Below, one piece after another: positions 27,001-35,734 of a stretch of 64,000 nt of DNA (its first letter is position 1; each line of letters opens with the position of its first letter). This stretch comes from Funiculus sociatus GB2-C1. GTDB lineage: Bacteria > Cyanobacteriota > Cyanobacteriia > Cyanobacteriales > FACHB-T130. The stretch spans positions 62,001 to 126,000 of the forward strand of contig NZ_JAMPKJ010000010.1 in assembly GCF_039962115.1 (NCBI RefSeq), given 5' to 3'. Under the pieces are notes generated by a model, which ran no database searches, was not told the origin of the DNA, and saw only the letters and a program-made list of their open reading frames with translations. Made by a program: the position numbers and the translations under genes.

Positions 27001-27972
27001 ATGACCTCAGTCACTACCCTCTTTGCCCCTGTTGAAGCTGACCTACGTGTTCTCACGGAGAACTTGAAAAAATTGGTTGGTGCGCGTCATCCCATCCTCT
27101 ATGCGGCGGCAGAACATCTATTCGGGGCGGGAGGAAAGCGCGTCAGACCCGCAATTGTCCTACTGATATCACGGGCTACGATGCTAGATCAAGACATCAC
27201 GCCACGTCACCGAAGGTTAGCAGAAATTACAGAGATGATTCACACCGCAAGCCTGGTACATGACGACGTAGTAGATGAATCGGAAATACGACGGGGTGTG
27301 GCTACGGTTCACAGTCGGTTTGGCAACCGCATAGCTGTGTTAGCGGGGGATTTCTTATTTGCCCAATCTTCTTGGTACTTGGCAAATCTAGATAACCTGG
27401 AAGTGGTCAAGCTACTCTCAGAAGTGATTATGGATATGGCAGAAGGAGAAATTCAGCAAGGGCTGAATCGGTTTGACACGAGTTTGTCGATTGAGGCTTA
27501 TCTGGAGAAAAGTTACTATAAAACAGCCTCGTTAATTGCCAACAGTGCCAAGGCTGCTGGTTGCTTGAGCGATGTGTCGCCGGAAGTGGCGGATAATTTG
27601 TATTGCTATGGGCGTCACCTTGGGTTGGCTTTCCAGATCGTAGATGATATATTTGACTTCACAGGCTCGACAGAAGCGTTGGGCAAACCAGCCGGGTCTG
27701 ACTTAAAAAGTGGTAATCTCACCGCACCCGTATTGTTTGCTTTAGAAGAAAAACCTTACTTAGAGGTGCTAATCGAGCGAGAGTTTACCCAGGATGGGGA
27801 TTTAGAAGAAGCGATCGCGCTGATAATGGAAGCGAAGGGCATTGAGCGATCGCGCGAATTAGCCTCACATCATGCTCAACTCGCCGTCCAACAATTAGCT
27901 TCTCTACCCACCTCAGAATGCCATCAAGCCCTGATTGATATGGCTGAATACGTGTTGAGTCGCCTTTACTAG
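27001..27972 (+). CDS. sds: All-trans polyprenyl (solanesyl-type) diphosphate synthase
   Basis: This enzyme lengthens FPP/GGPP with IPP to make the plastoquinone side chain. The 323-aa protein has both aspartate-rich motifs: LVHDDVVDES (FARM) and QIVDDIFDFTG (SARM), with GGKRVRPAIVLL upstream. Small residues before the first motif suit a long-chain product. It follows murI in a cell-wall and isoprenoid cluster, but separate regulation is likely given the 790-bp gap. The spacer after it holds STRR repeats. Confidence 0.93.
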   Translation: MTSVTTLFAPVEADLRVLTENLKKLVGARHPILYAAAEHLFGAGGKRVRPAIVLLISRATMLDQDITPRHRRLAEITEMIHTASLVHDDVVDESEIRRGVATVHSRFGNRIAVLAGDFLFAQSSWYLANLDNLEVVKLLSEVIMDMAEGEIQQGLNRFDTSLSIEAYLEKSYYKTASLIANSAKAAGCLSDVSPEVADNLYCYGRHLGLAFQIVDDIFDFTGSTEALGKPAGSDLKSGNLTAPVLFALEEKPYLEVLIEREFTQDGDLEEAIALIMEAKGIERSRELASHHAQLAVQQLASLPTSECHQALIDMAEYVLSRLY

Positions 27973-28079
27973 GGGCTGGTTGTAGTGGTTGTACTGGGAA
28001 CTATAAGAGTGAGGTAGAGATAAGGGTTAACTCCTCTCTCTACGAATGAAGAATTATTAATTCCTAACTCATAACTTGT

Positions 28080-28112
28080 TCCCTAGTCCCCAGTCCCCAG
28101 TCCCTAGTCCCT
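28080..28112. repeat. CCCCAGT/CCCTAGT heptamer array (STRR)
   Basis: Five heptamer units (CCCTAGT, CCCCAGT, CCCCAGT, CCCTAGT, CCCTAAT) stand just before menB, leaving about 10 bases to its ATG, so the array lies in or next to the menB leader. Confidence 0.85.
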
Positions 28113-28122
28113 AATATCCTGT

Positions 28123-28956
28123 ATGCAACCTAACTGGCAAACCGCCAAAACTTACGAAGACATCCTATATCACAAAACAGACGGCATCGCCAAAATTACC
28201 ATCAATCGCCCCCACAAGCGCAACGCCTTTCGCCCCAAAACTGTTTTTGAACTTTACGATGCTTTCTGCGATGCCCGTGAAGATACCAGCATCGGCGTAG
28301 TTTTATTTACCGGGGCTGGCCCTCACACAGATGGCAAATACGCTTTTTGTGCTGGTGGCGATCAAAGCGTGCGGGGTCAAGCTGGATATGTGGATGATGA
28401 TGGCATCCCGCGCCTCAACGTCCTCGATTTGCAACGCCTGATCCGTTCGATGCCCAAAGTTGTAATCGCCCTTGTAGCTGGTTACGCTATTGGTGGGGGA
28501 CACGTTTTGCACTTGATTTGCGACCTTACCATCGCCGCAGATAATGCTATTTTTGGGCAAACTGGCCCGAAAGTCGGTAGCTTTGATGGTGGATTTGGTG
28601 CCAGCTACCTCGCCCGGTGTGTCGGACAAAAAAAAGCGCGAGAAATTTGGTTTCTCTGCCGCCAGTACAGCGCACAGCAGGCGTTGGAAATGGGTTTAGT
28701 AAATTGCGTTGTGCCAGTGGAACATCTGGAGACGGAAGGTATCCAGTGGGCTAGTGAAATTTTAGAAAAAAGTCCGATTGCGATTCGCTGTCTGAAAGCT
28801 GCCTTTAATGCTGACTGCGATGGTCAAGCGGGGTTGCAAGAACTTGCTGGTAATGCCACCTTACTCTATTACATGACCGAGGAAGGAGCCGAGGGGAAGC
28901 AGGCGTTTCTCGAAAAGCGATCGCCTGATTTCCGTAAATACCCTTGGTTGCCCTAA
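28123..28956 (+). CDS. menB: 1,4-dihydroxy-2-naphthoyl-CoA synthase MenB
   Basis: MenB closes the second ring of the naphthoquinone in phylloquinone synthesis (photosystem I cofactor). The 277-aa crotonase-fold protein has [60 protein letters not shown] and the typical C-terminal [16 protein letters not shown]. All match MenB rather than a fatty-acid enoyl-CoA hydratase. It ends at a 15-bp-stem terminator. Confidence 0.96.
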   Translation: MQPNWQTAKTYEDILYHKTDGIAKITINRPHKRNAFRPKTVFELYDAFCDAREDTSIGVVLFTGAGPHTDGKYAFCAGGDQSVRGQAGYVDDDGIPRLNVLDLQRLIRSMPKVVIALVAGYAIGGGHVLHLICDLTIAADNAIFGQTGPKVGSFDGGFGASYLARCVGQKKAREIWFLCRQYSAQQALEMGLVNCVVPVEHLETEGIQWASEILEKSPIAIRCLKAAFNADCDGQAGLQELAGNATLLYYMTEEGAEGKQAFLEKRSPDFRKYPWLP

Positions 28957-29037
28957 TAGTGTATTGCATAGTTCATGGTTCGCCCTACAAGAGCAATGAA
29001 TCATGAACTGAGACCAGTACCTCCAACTTATGAAATC

Positions 29038-29073
29038 AAAAGTCGCACTTTTGTTTAAAAAAGTGCGACTTTT
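29038..29073. terminator. 15-bp stem terminator after menB
   Basis: AAAAGTCGCACTTTT pairs with AAAAGTGCGACTTTT around a 6-nt loop. Being AT-flanked on both sides, it could serve menB and the converging gene. Confidence 0.85.
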
Positions 29074-29154
29074 GGGAGAGGTAATATTTATTTTTTATGG
29101 CATATATATTTATCAAGATATCCTGCTTGGGATAGCTTGCGATTGGCAGTTTAG

Positions 29155-29469
29155 TCACACAAGCAGTACATCATCTGCTGATTGTTGGTCAGTAGAGGAG
29201 TTCTCTTGCTCCTCGCTTGGTTGCTGAGAACAAGCGAGCGCGCATTTCGATGAGGTTGATTGCTGCACCCGCAAATTTTCATCTTGCCAGCGCATAATTC
29301 CTTCCAAACTTTCCCATGAAGGAGCAAAGGCTTTTAGCGCTAATGAACACGCTATCCAGCTAGCTCGAACTGGTACCCCAAGTTGCTGACAAACACCACC
29401 ACGTCGTCCCTCCGGCTTGTAATATTGACAATACCGGCAGGCAGAAGTCATAGAATTTACAGTCTTCAT
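29155..29469 (-). CDS. Small cysteine-rich conserved protein, 104 aa
   Basis: The N-terminal half has CRYCQYYKPEGRRGGVCQQL, then VPVRASWIACSLALKAF, giving four cysteines (C-x2-C...C...C) that could bind zinc or an iron-sulfur cluster. I recall this motif in small cyanobacterial proteins of unknown role. The C-terminal half is a Gln/Ser-rich acidic tail. The start is ATG at 29469; an internal ATG seven codons in would also keep the motif. Convergent with menB. Confidence 0.75.
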   Translation of the reverse strand: MKTVNSMTSACRYCQYYKPEGRRGGVCQQLGVPVRASWIACSLALKAFAPSWESLEGIMRWQDENLRVQQSTSSKCALACSQQPSEEQENSSTDQQSADDVLLV

Positions 29470-29850
29470 GGGAATCCTCTTGAGGGAATTTTTTCTTCTA
29501 TGTCTTATATTAAAATTCCCTATAAACGGTCAAAGAACCCTGAATCAAGCAATCTATTATCCTGCCTATGTTCTACGATCCCCGCTGCAAAAAACGGCTT
29601 TATATTTTCTTAATTTTCTTGTGATAAACATACATAAACATACATAAATAGGCTCTTCAATCAGAATATAAAATTTAGGTAATAATACTGATTTAAATAG
29701 AAACCTGATGGGGATCAAGACAAACGTTAAGGGTATGCGTTTAAGAAAAAACCTAATTTAATTTCAAATAGGGGCAGAAAAACGTTTAATTGAAGGGAAT
29801 AATTCTGCAAAAAAAATACTTAATGTAGACATTAGATGTTTAAGTAGGCA

Positions 29851-29931
29851 TTGGCGTTAAATGGTGCGATCGCGATCGCGCTCATTTTTATCTTACTTTT
29901 GGGAGTAGGCGGAATGCAACAGAGACGGTAA
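29851..29931 (+). CDS. Possible 26-aa membrane peptide
   Basis: From TTG at 29851 the frame reads M/L-ALNGAIAIALIFILLLGV then GGMQQRR and TAA. The middle is one hydrophobic helix with a basic end, as in tiny photosynthetic or respiratory subunits. The start is non-ATG and the ribosome binding site (AGTAGG) is weak, so the call is tentative. A GCGATCGCGATCGC double palindrome lies within the coding part. Confidence 0.3.
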   Translation: MALNGAIAIALIFILLLGVGGMQQRR

Positions 29932-29960
29932 ACAAAGCGGTAGCAGCACCTAAAGATAAC

Positions 29961-29998
29961 AAATGTAACTGTCCAAGTAACCCTGAGCAGTTACATTT
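29961..29998. terminator. 11-bp hairpin AAATGTAACTG/CAGTTACATTT
   Basis: It lies 29 bases after the 26-aa ORF and 29 bases before the end of the converging DUF721 gene; the loop is 16 nt. Confidence 0.55.
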
Positions 29999-30026
29999 AA
30001 AACAAAAAAAACATAGTAGGGGAAAA

Positions 30027-30596
30027 CTAGCGTTGCCATTTATGGACGGCACACAGAGCGCAAACGTTCCAGCGCTGGAGTTCCCCTGGGGGTGTGGGAC
30101 ACTGACACTGGGGACAAAGAGGTGAGAGATGCGATCGCTCCCGCATTACCGATTCCCAATGTTGAAAAGCAGCTTTTGGCTCTTTTAGCTCAGGCTTCTT
30201 GTCAGAAAGTGCTGCCGAAGACATCCCCTCAACCCGACTGGGATGCTCTTGCCAAGTCACAGATTGTTCCTCAGCATAGGGAGAGCGGCTAGAGGCAGAT
30301 TTGTTCTGCCATTGAGCTGTCGAAAAGCGAATATCCACCAACTGGCTGCTCAACTTAGCATTCAACTTTTGCAAAATCCGCTGACGCTCAAAAGTAAGAG
30401 TTTGCGCCCAAGCAGCACCGCTGGTTGCAACCGATAGCACTCCCCGCGATATCGAAATTGGTCGCGTCTGGGCTGCCACCGCTACCCCCACCACCTCAGT
30501 CCAACACTTGAGCAAACGCTTAAATTCTTGTTGAGCCTGCCACGCCGCCTGATTTTCGATACTGTCTAAGATATGGTTAAGAGATTTAAAAGACAT
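30027..30596 (-). CDS. DUF721 (DciA-like) protein with C-terminal zinc finger
   Basis: DciA proteins help load the replicative helicase DnaB in bacteria lacking DnaC. The 189-aa protein has the DUF721 core in residues 1-95 (WTEVVGVAVAAQTRPISISR, GVLSVATSGAAWAQTLTF, LVDIRFS), a low-complexity middle, and a C-terminal four-cysteine finger CPQCQCPTPPGELQRWNVCALC. The finger is an addition I associate with cyanobacterial members. The helicase-loader role is inferred from the family. Confidence 0.82.
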   Translation of the reverse strand: MSFKSLNHILDSIENQAAWQAQQEFKRLLKCWTEVVGVAVAAQTRPISISRGVLSVATSGAAWAQTLTFERQRILQKLNAKLSSQLVDIRFSTAQWQNKSASSRSPYAEEQSVTWQEHPSRVEGMSSAALSDKKPELKEPKAAFQHWESVMRERSHLSPLCPQCQCPTPPGELQRWNVCALCAVHKWQR

Positions 30597-30757
30597 TGTT
30601 GTAATACCTAGTTAAATGGCAGAATAATCAGCCATCAGGTTTGATCGTACCGAACTAACGCCAGACTACAAATTACGGTTACGGTTGCCTAGAAGCCGAA
30701 AAAAGCGTCTAATGAATAGGCAAAGCAGCTCTCCAAGATTCGTCAGTTGCAACAGCT

Positions 30758-32059
30758 ATGAGTCAAGGTCATTCGGTTGAATCTTCTAGTCGCTCCTCTT
30801 CAGCCCAGTCCATTAACCCAGCCTTGCAGGCGGCTCTGGGCAGTCTCGACGTGCATCTAGAAGAGGAATTATCCAGATATCGGCGCGAACGGGCAGGGCG
30901 GGGCGTGCCGCCAAATCGTGGCATGGGTCACAACCAGGTTCGCAAACCCATCGACATGATTTCCGTAAACGCCACGGGCGGCAGGAATCCATCCCCAGCT
31001 CCAAAAGAGGCTTATTCCACCCCAGCAATACCAGCAAGCGAACCACCACTGGCAGCACAGGAAATCAAGGCAGTTGAACAAACACACAAGGAGCCGATAG
31101 AGACACATAGCGCAGCAATGCCGTCTTTTAACTTAGCCGCTGCCTCAGATATACCCATTCCTAGAGCGCCGGAAGCAGCACCACCAGAGGTGCCAGCACC
31201 GCCGGAACCTATCGACCAGGCAGCAACCACTATCCAGCCGGATGACTATCTGGAATCTTCCGAGCAACTGCTACGAAGCCTTGCACAGGAAGAAGCGGCA
31301 GCTCGGTCACAACGTAGTTTTCTGGACAATATTCTTACTCCCTTGGGGGTTGGTTCCCTGTTACTTTTGCTGTTTTCCACAGCCATGCTGGGCTATGTGG
31401 TGACAAATCCATCGACTCTGAGTTCTCTGGGACTAGATCGATTCTGGAAGTCATCCACTCCTACTGTGGCTCAAAGTCCGACAGCAACGACTCCCCAAAC
31501 AAATGCCTCACCAGCAACCGATACAGGGAAACCCAACGGGCCAGACCTTTCGTCGGATGAATTTAAGGACTTGAATTTGGACACACTGAGTACGTTGAAA
31601 CCTACTCCTAGTTCATCATCAAGAACCCCTCAGGTGGCAGTACCTAGCCCTCAAGTATCGGTACCACCTATTGCCCCCTTACCCAATCCTCCTGCTATTG
31701 AATCTACTACTGATGTGCCGTCAGGAACAGGGGCGATAGTGCCAGTAAGACCCCCCGCCCCTCTACCAGTATTGCCCGCGCGATCGCCTGTTGCTGCCAC
31801 AACTCCCTCGGCACAACCAAGCGCTTCCCCAACGGTAACGGAACCTGCCCCACCGAATCCGGAAGGGTTCTACTATGTGGTAGTGAAATACAACGGGCCA
31901 TCCTCCTTTGAGGAGGCGCGGAAAGTTGTACCTGATGCCTATATGTCACCCCAAGGAACCCAAATTTATCTAGGAGCCTTTAAAAAAGATTCTGAGGCTA
32001 AAACATTGGTGACAGAACTTCAAAAACAAGGGATTTCTGCATCGGTCTATCAGCCTTAA
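30758..32059 (+). CDS. Proline-rich single-pass membrane protein with SPOR-like C terminus
   Basis: The 433-aa protein has a disordered Ser/Pro/Ala-rich cytoplasmic region (1-185) and one membrane helix (about 198-218, GVGSLLLLLFSTAMLGYVVT). A long Pro/Thr/Ser-rich linker follows, then a folded end (365-433: FYYVVVKYNGPSSFEEARKV, IYLGAFKKDSEAKTLVTELQ) that resembles a SPOR domain. SPOR domains bind denuded septal peptidoglycan, so a division or septum role is plausible but inferred. It starts 161 bp from the divergent DUF721 gene. Confidence 0.72.
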   Translation: MSQGHSVESSSRSSSAQSINPALQAALGSLDVHLEEELSRYRRERAGRGVPPNRGMGHNQVRKPIDMISVNATGGRNPSPAPKEAYSTPAIPASEPPLAAQEIKAVEQTHKEPIETHSAAMPSFNLAAASDIPIPRAPEAAPPEVPAPPEPIDQAATTIQPDDYLESSEQLLRSLAQEEAAARSQRSFLDNILTPLGVGSLLLLLFSTAMLGYVVTNPSTLSSLGLDRFWKSSTPTVAQSPTATTPQTNASPATDTGKPNGPDLSSDEFKDLNLDTLSTLKPTPSSSSRTPQVAVPSPQVSVPPIAPLPNPPAIESTTDVPSGTGAIVPVRPPAPLPVLPARSPVAATTPSAQPSASPTVTEPAPPNPEGFYYVVVKYNGPSSFEEARKVVPDAYMSPQGTQIYLGAFKKDSEAKTLVTELQKQGISASVYQP

Positions 32060-32201
32060 GCTGGAGGTGGCAAGCTTTGTAGGTGACATAGCATTCAGTT
32101 AACGTTTCTAACGTGTCCGCGATCGCTAATGTCTTGATTATTCAGTAGCCGACCGGAGAGCCACCAACACTAAATCCAAGCGTCGTGAATGGAGACTTGA
32201 G

Positions 32202-32960
32202 ATGGGATTGATCGACCGCATTCTGCGAGTAATTCGAGCCAACATTACCAATTTGATTGGAAAAGCGGAAGATCCAGAAAAAGTGTTGGAAGAAACGGTT
32301 TTGGAAATGCAGGAGAATTTGATTCAACTGCGCCAAGCTGTGGCTCAAGCGATCGCTACTCAAAAACGTACTGAGCGGCAATACTCTCAAGCGGAAAACA
32401 CCGCCTCTGAATGGTATGATCGCGCCCAACTAGCACTCTCTAAAGGCGACGAGAACTTAGCCAGACAAGCTTTGACCAAGCGCAAAGGCTATCAAGAAAC
32501 AGCAGAGGCAATGCGCGAGCAAATAGACCAGCAAAGCCAGATGGTTAACCGGCTCAAACAAGATATGCGATCGCTAGAAGCAAAAATCTCCGAAGCCAGA
32601 ACCAAAAAAGATATGTACATCGCTCGCGCTCGTTCTGCCCAAGCTAGTGCGAAAATTAACGAAATGATCGGCGGCGTGAATACCACCAGTACCCTGACCG
32701 CCTTCGAGCGCATGGAAGATAAAGTTTTGCAACTAGAAGCACAAAGTGAAGCGATCGCTGAACTCGGAACTGACGATTTGCAAAAGAAATTTCTGACGCT
32801 GGAAGATGCTGGTGAAATTGACACCGAATTAACCGCCATGAAAGCTCAACTTGGTCAAGGCACCCAAACACCGCAATTGCCGTCTACTCAAAGCGTCACC
32901 CCAGATCCTAGCTTAGATCCTGAATTACAAAAAATCCGCTCCCAATTGGAAAGTTCTTGA
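32202..32960 (+). CDS. pspA: PspA/IM30-family protein (PspA paralog)
   Basis: The 252-aa, almost entirely helical ESCRT-III-like protein starts MGLIDRILRVIRANITNLI, an amphipathic membrane-binding helix, followed by EDPEKVLEETVLEMQENLIQ and long coiled coils. It has a short C-terminal extension (LDPELQKIRSQLESS). Compared with the next gene it is further from plant VIPP1, so I call it the PspA paralog, which maintains plasma-membrane integrity under stress. It lies 246 bp upstream of vipp1 on the same strand. Confidence 0.87.
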   Translation: MGLIDRILRVIRANITNLIGKAEDPEKVLEETVLEMQENLIQLRQAVAQAIATQKRTERQYSQAENTASEWYDRAQLALSKGDENLARQALTKRKGYQETAEAMREQIDQQSQMVNRLKQDMRSLEAKISEARTKKDMYIARARSAQASAKINEMIGGVNTTSTLTAFERMEDKVLQLEAQSEAIAELGTDDLQKKFLTLEDAGEIDTELTAMKAQLGQGTQTPQLPSTQSVTPDPSLDPELQKIRSQLESS

Positions 32961-33206
32961 TCTGGAAGCTACCGATTTTGTTGTGAAGTTTCTAGACTAG
33001 AAAGAAAAGCGATCGGTCTTTAACAATTCCTAAAGGTTGTGTGAGTCATTTTTGCATACCACCCTAGACTGGAAATGGTGTTACCAAGAATTGCTGACAG
33101 CACAACCAACGGAAAAACTGATCTACTAAATTGAACTTGCTCTTTTCTACTCCATAGAGCCTGCAAAATACCTACTTTAGTACACGCCAAGAGGATAAAC
33201 AGCGTC

Positions 33207-33983
33207 ATGGGATTATTTGATCGCATTAGCCGAGTCGTCCGAGCCAACCTAAACGACGTGGTGAGCAAGGCTGAAGACCCAGAAAAGATTCTGGAGCAGT
33301 CTATCATCGATATGCAGGAAGACCTGGTGCAGTTGCGTCAGGCAGTTGCCAGATCCATTGCCGCTCAAAAACGGACTCAGCAACAGTATAACCAAGCCCA
33401 AACTGAAGCAAACAACTGGCAACAACGCGCTCAGCTAGCTATCCAAAAAGGCGATGAGAATCTTGCTAGAGAGGCGCTGGTACGCAAGAAGACACACGCC
33501 GAAACAGCTGGCACCCTGAAAACCAGCCTGGATCAGCAAACGACTCAGGTGGATGCCCTCAAGCGCAACTTAATTGCTCTAGAAAGTAAGATTTCTGAAG
33601 CCAAGACTAAGAAGGATATGCTTAAGGCACGGGCGCAAGCTGCTAAAGCCAACGAGCAGCTACAAAACACCGTGGGACGCTTGGGAACCAGCACCGCGAT
33701 GGGAGCCTTTGAGCGCATGGAAGAAAAAGTTTTGGAACTGGAAGCTCGTTCCCAGTCAGCGCAAGAACTTACTGGCAATGCTTTAGAAGAGCAATTTGCC
33801 ATGCTGGAATCCGGCAATGACGTTGATGATGAATTAGCAGCGTTGAAAGCTCAGATGTCTTTAGGCCCTGCAACGGCATCAGGAGGCGCACTACCAGCAG
33901 CTAAACCAACTTCTACCTCGTCACCTAATGCCGCAGTTGATAACGAGTTAGAAGACCTGAAAAAGCAATTGGATAACCTCTAA
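33207..33983 (+). CDS. vipp1: Vipp1/IM30 thylakoid membrane-shaping protein
   Basis: The 258-aa protein begins MGLFDRISRVVRANLNDVVS and continues AEDPEKILEQSIIDMQEDLV, very close to cyanobacterial and chloroplast VIPP1. It has the C-terminal extension helix (DNELEDLKKQLDNL) that distinguishes Vipp1 from PspA. Vipp1 forms rings and rods that shape and protect thylakoid membranes. The tandem arrangement with the upstream paralog shows a local duplication or ancient pair. It ends at a HIP1-centred palindromic hairpin. Confidence 0.92.
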   Translation: MGLFDRISRVVRANLNDVVSKAEDPEKILEQSIIDMQEDLVQLRQAVARSIAAQKRTQQQYNQAQTEANNWQQRAQLAIQKGDENLAREALVRKKTHAETAGTLKTSLDQQTTQVDALKRNLIALESKISEAKTKKDMLKARAQAAKANEQLQNTVGRLGTSTAMGAFERMEEKVLELEARSQSAQELTGNALEEQFAMLESGNDVDDELAALKAQMSLGPATASGGALPAAKPTSTSSPNAAVDNELEDLKKQLDNL

Positions 33984-34022
33984 GCTGAGGCTTTATGAGA
34001 CACTAAAAGCGTCAGATTGTAG

Positions 34023-34050
34023 GTTGGGTAATGCGATCGCATTACCCAAC
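34023..34050. terminator. 28-nt perfect palindrome centred on HIP1, after vipp1
   Basis: GTTGGGTAATGC-GATC-GCATTACCCAAC is a complete palindrome whose middle is GCGATCGC. It is followed by TTTGGCTTT and is the likely vipp1 terminator. Confidence 0.75.
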
Positions 34051-34083
34051 TTTGGCTTTATAATGTAGGGTTTCTTACCAGAA

Positions 34084-34108
34084 GAGCCGGAAATTTATTT
34101 CCCGGCTC
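34084..34108. terminator. Hairpin GAGCCGG/CCGGCTC
   Basis: A 7-bp GC-rich stem around AT-rich sequence, 66 bases after the stop of the minus-strand hydrolase gene, which it may terminate. Confidence 0.55.
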
Positions 34109-34173
34109 AAAGCTCAAACCTGTTAAAAGTTGAAATCAATATTCAACAAGCAGTTGAGCCAGATGAAAAATTA

Positions 34174-35058
34174 TTAATTATCAACCTTATCTTTCTGTTG
34201 GTGTTGGCGTTTTAGCAATGAACCAACACTGAAGGCACCAAACATTACAACACCTAATGTAGTAGAAGCTTCGGGTACATCGGCGGCTGAAACACTAGCT
34301 TGGTTACTAAAACTACTTTGTCTAAAAGCAAAAGTGGCTTCAGGAACAGGAGTCAAAGGATTAATTAAAAAATCATTGACATTGTTGGCAATTAGTTGAT
34401 GCAAACGCACGTCATTATCAATGCCGAGGTGAACGATATTTTGGTCGTTGAACAGTTCCTCAACGTTTATATTGTCGGCACCCTTAACATTTTTTTGTAC
34501 CGCTGGCGTTACTGCCCTTTCTATAACTTTTTGTGTTAAAGAGCCGCCGGGATAGCTGGGATTCCGCTGAAAATAATTAAATCCTTTGCTCACATTGTCC
34601 GGTACCTTATCATCAGAAATACCCACGGAATCAATTTGAACTAGCAGATTAATTGGCTGGGGTGCTGGAAAATTTTTAGCAAACACAGACGCTGCATTTC
34701 CGCCTAAGCTGTATCCGATTATCCCTATAGAACTAAGGTTATCGAAACTTTGGAGATAGTTTAATGCGTCGCTTGACTGCGCGTATGTAAAAACTCTGCT
34801 GTCGAAGGGTCGAGCAGAATTGCCCCCAAACTGGTTCTGTAATAGGGTATTAAGTATATTCAAACCAGTCTGCGGATTAGCAGGGTCTTCGCCGAATCCG
34901 GTGAATAACGCGATCGCAGTGCGTGGAGTGTTGGGCGAATCGCTATCTCCAGACAAGCTTACCGCTATTGCCCCATCAGGCAACAGAGCAAGCAAAGTCA
35001 CAGGAAATGTGTAAATAAACGCCTTGGCGAGTGTAAAACAAACTCTGGGAAAGAACAT
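34174..35058 (-). CDS. Exported alpha/beta-hydrolase-like protein with PEP-CTERM anchor
   Basis: The 294-aa protein has a signal peptide (FPVTLLALLPDGAIAV), a hydrolase-like core with strand/elbow IGIIGYSLGGNAASVFA (GxSxG serine) and DSVGIS, and later HLGIDNDVRLHQLI that may hold the catalytic His. The C terminus is V-PEAS followed by a hydrophobic helix (TLGVVMFGAFSVGSLL) and KRQHQ, the PEP-CTERM sorting tail recognised by exosortase. It is thus likely an exported, cell-surface or exopolysaccharide-associated hydrolase. The substrate is unknown; the catalytic Asp/His are not assigned with certainty. Confidence 0.75.
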   Translation of the reverse strand: MFFPRVCFTLAKAFIYTFPVTLLALLPDGAIAVSLSGDSDSPNTPRTAIALFTGFGEDPANPQTGLNILNTLLQNQFGGNSARPFDSRVFTYAQSSDALNYLQSFDNLSSIGIIGYSLGGNAASVFAKNFPAPQPINLLVQIDSVGISDDKVPDNVSKGFNYFQRNPSYPGGSLTQKVIERAVTPAVQKNVKGADNINVEELFNDQNIVHLGIDNDVRLHQLIANNVNDFLINPLTPVPEATFAFRQSSFSNQASVSAADVPEASTTLGVVMFGAFSVGSLLKRQHQQKDKVDN

Positions 35059-35341
35059 TGCCTCGTTTTAATAATGAATTTTAAAGCAGCTATTTTCAGC
35101 GCTGAACAAGCTTGACTATCCAAAAATTAGAATAAATGTAGGGGCAATGACTCTACCCTGAGCGATAGAAGCGGACTACCATGTACTTTCCTTGGCTGAA
35201 GCGAAACTCCTACAGACCGGAAAAGACCGCCTGTACTTTTTTCAGGGTAAAATTCGGTCTATTGTAGAAACAGCAAGCAGCAGGGTTGATACCTGCCTAA
35301 TGGGTTAGTGCAATCAAAATAGTGTTAGATGGTAGGTTGCG

Positions 35342-35668
35342 ATGAGCACCAGTATTATTTCTATTACAGATACCGAATTTGAAACGGAAGTCCTGAAAGC
35401 AGGACAGCCCGTATTGGTGTACTTTTGGGCTGCTTGGTGCGGCCCTTGTCGCCTGGTATCGCCAACAGTGCAAGCAGCTGCCGATACTTATGGCGATCGC
35501 CTCAAGGTCGTGAAAATGGAAAGCGACCCCAATCCCGAAACTGTGGCAAAGTACAAAGTGGAAGGTCTGCCAGCTCTCAGGCTGTTTAAGGACAGTGAGG
35601 TAATTGAATCTCACGAGGGAGCCATTGGGAAACAGACATTGATGAGTATGCTGGAAACTCACTTGTAA
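35342..35668 (+). CDS. Thioredoxin-family protein
   Basis: The 108-aa protein has the thioredoxin active site WCGPC in VLVYFWAAWCGPCRL, the cis-proline region EGLPALRLF and normal length. It reduces protein disulfides. It differs from the main cyanobacterial trxA in loop residues (KMESDPNPETVAKYKVE), suggesting a paralog. It lies 66 bp upstream of an aminotransferase on the same strand and may be co-transcribed with it. Confidence 0.92.
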   Translation: MSTSIISITDTEFETEVLKAGQPVLVYFWAAWCGPCRLVSPTVQAAADTYGDRLKVVKMESDPNPETVAKYKVEGLPALRLFKDSEVIESHEGAIGKQTLMSMLETHL

Positions 35669-35734
35669 ATGACTAATAGCTAATGACTAATTGTTAAAAG
35701 TCATTAGCTATTAGCAAAGGACAAAGGATTAACT

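Larger units (their letters stand above)
29470..30026. other. 557-bp AT-rich spacer
   Basis: It contains the possible 26-aa ORF at 29851 and a hairpin at 29961-29998. The rest, including CATACATAAACATACATAAA direct repeats near 29627-29650, is non-coding as far as I can see. Confidence 0.55.

Noticed and set aside
35100-35341. Short frame beginning MYFPWLKRNSYRPEK before the thioredoxin gene
   Set aside because: Only 28 codons, no ribosome site and no hydrophobic or conserved pattern.
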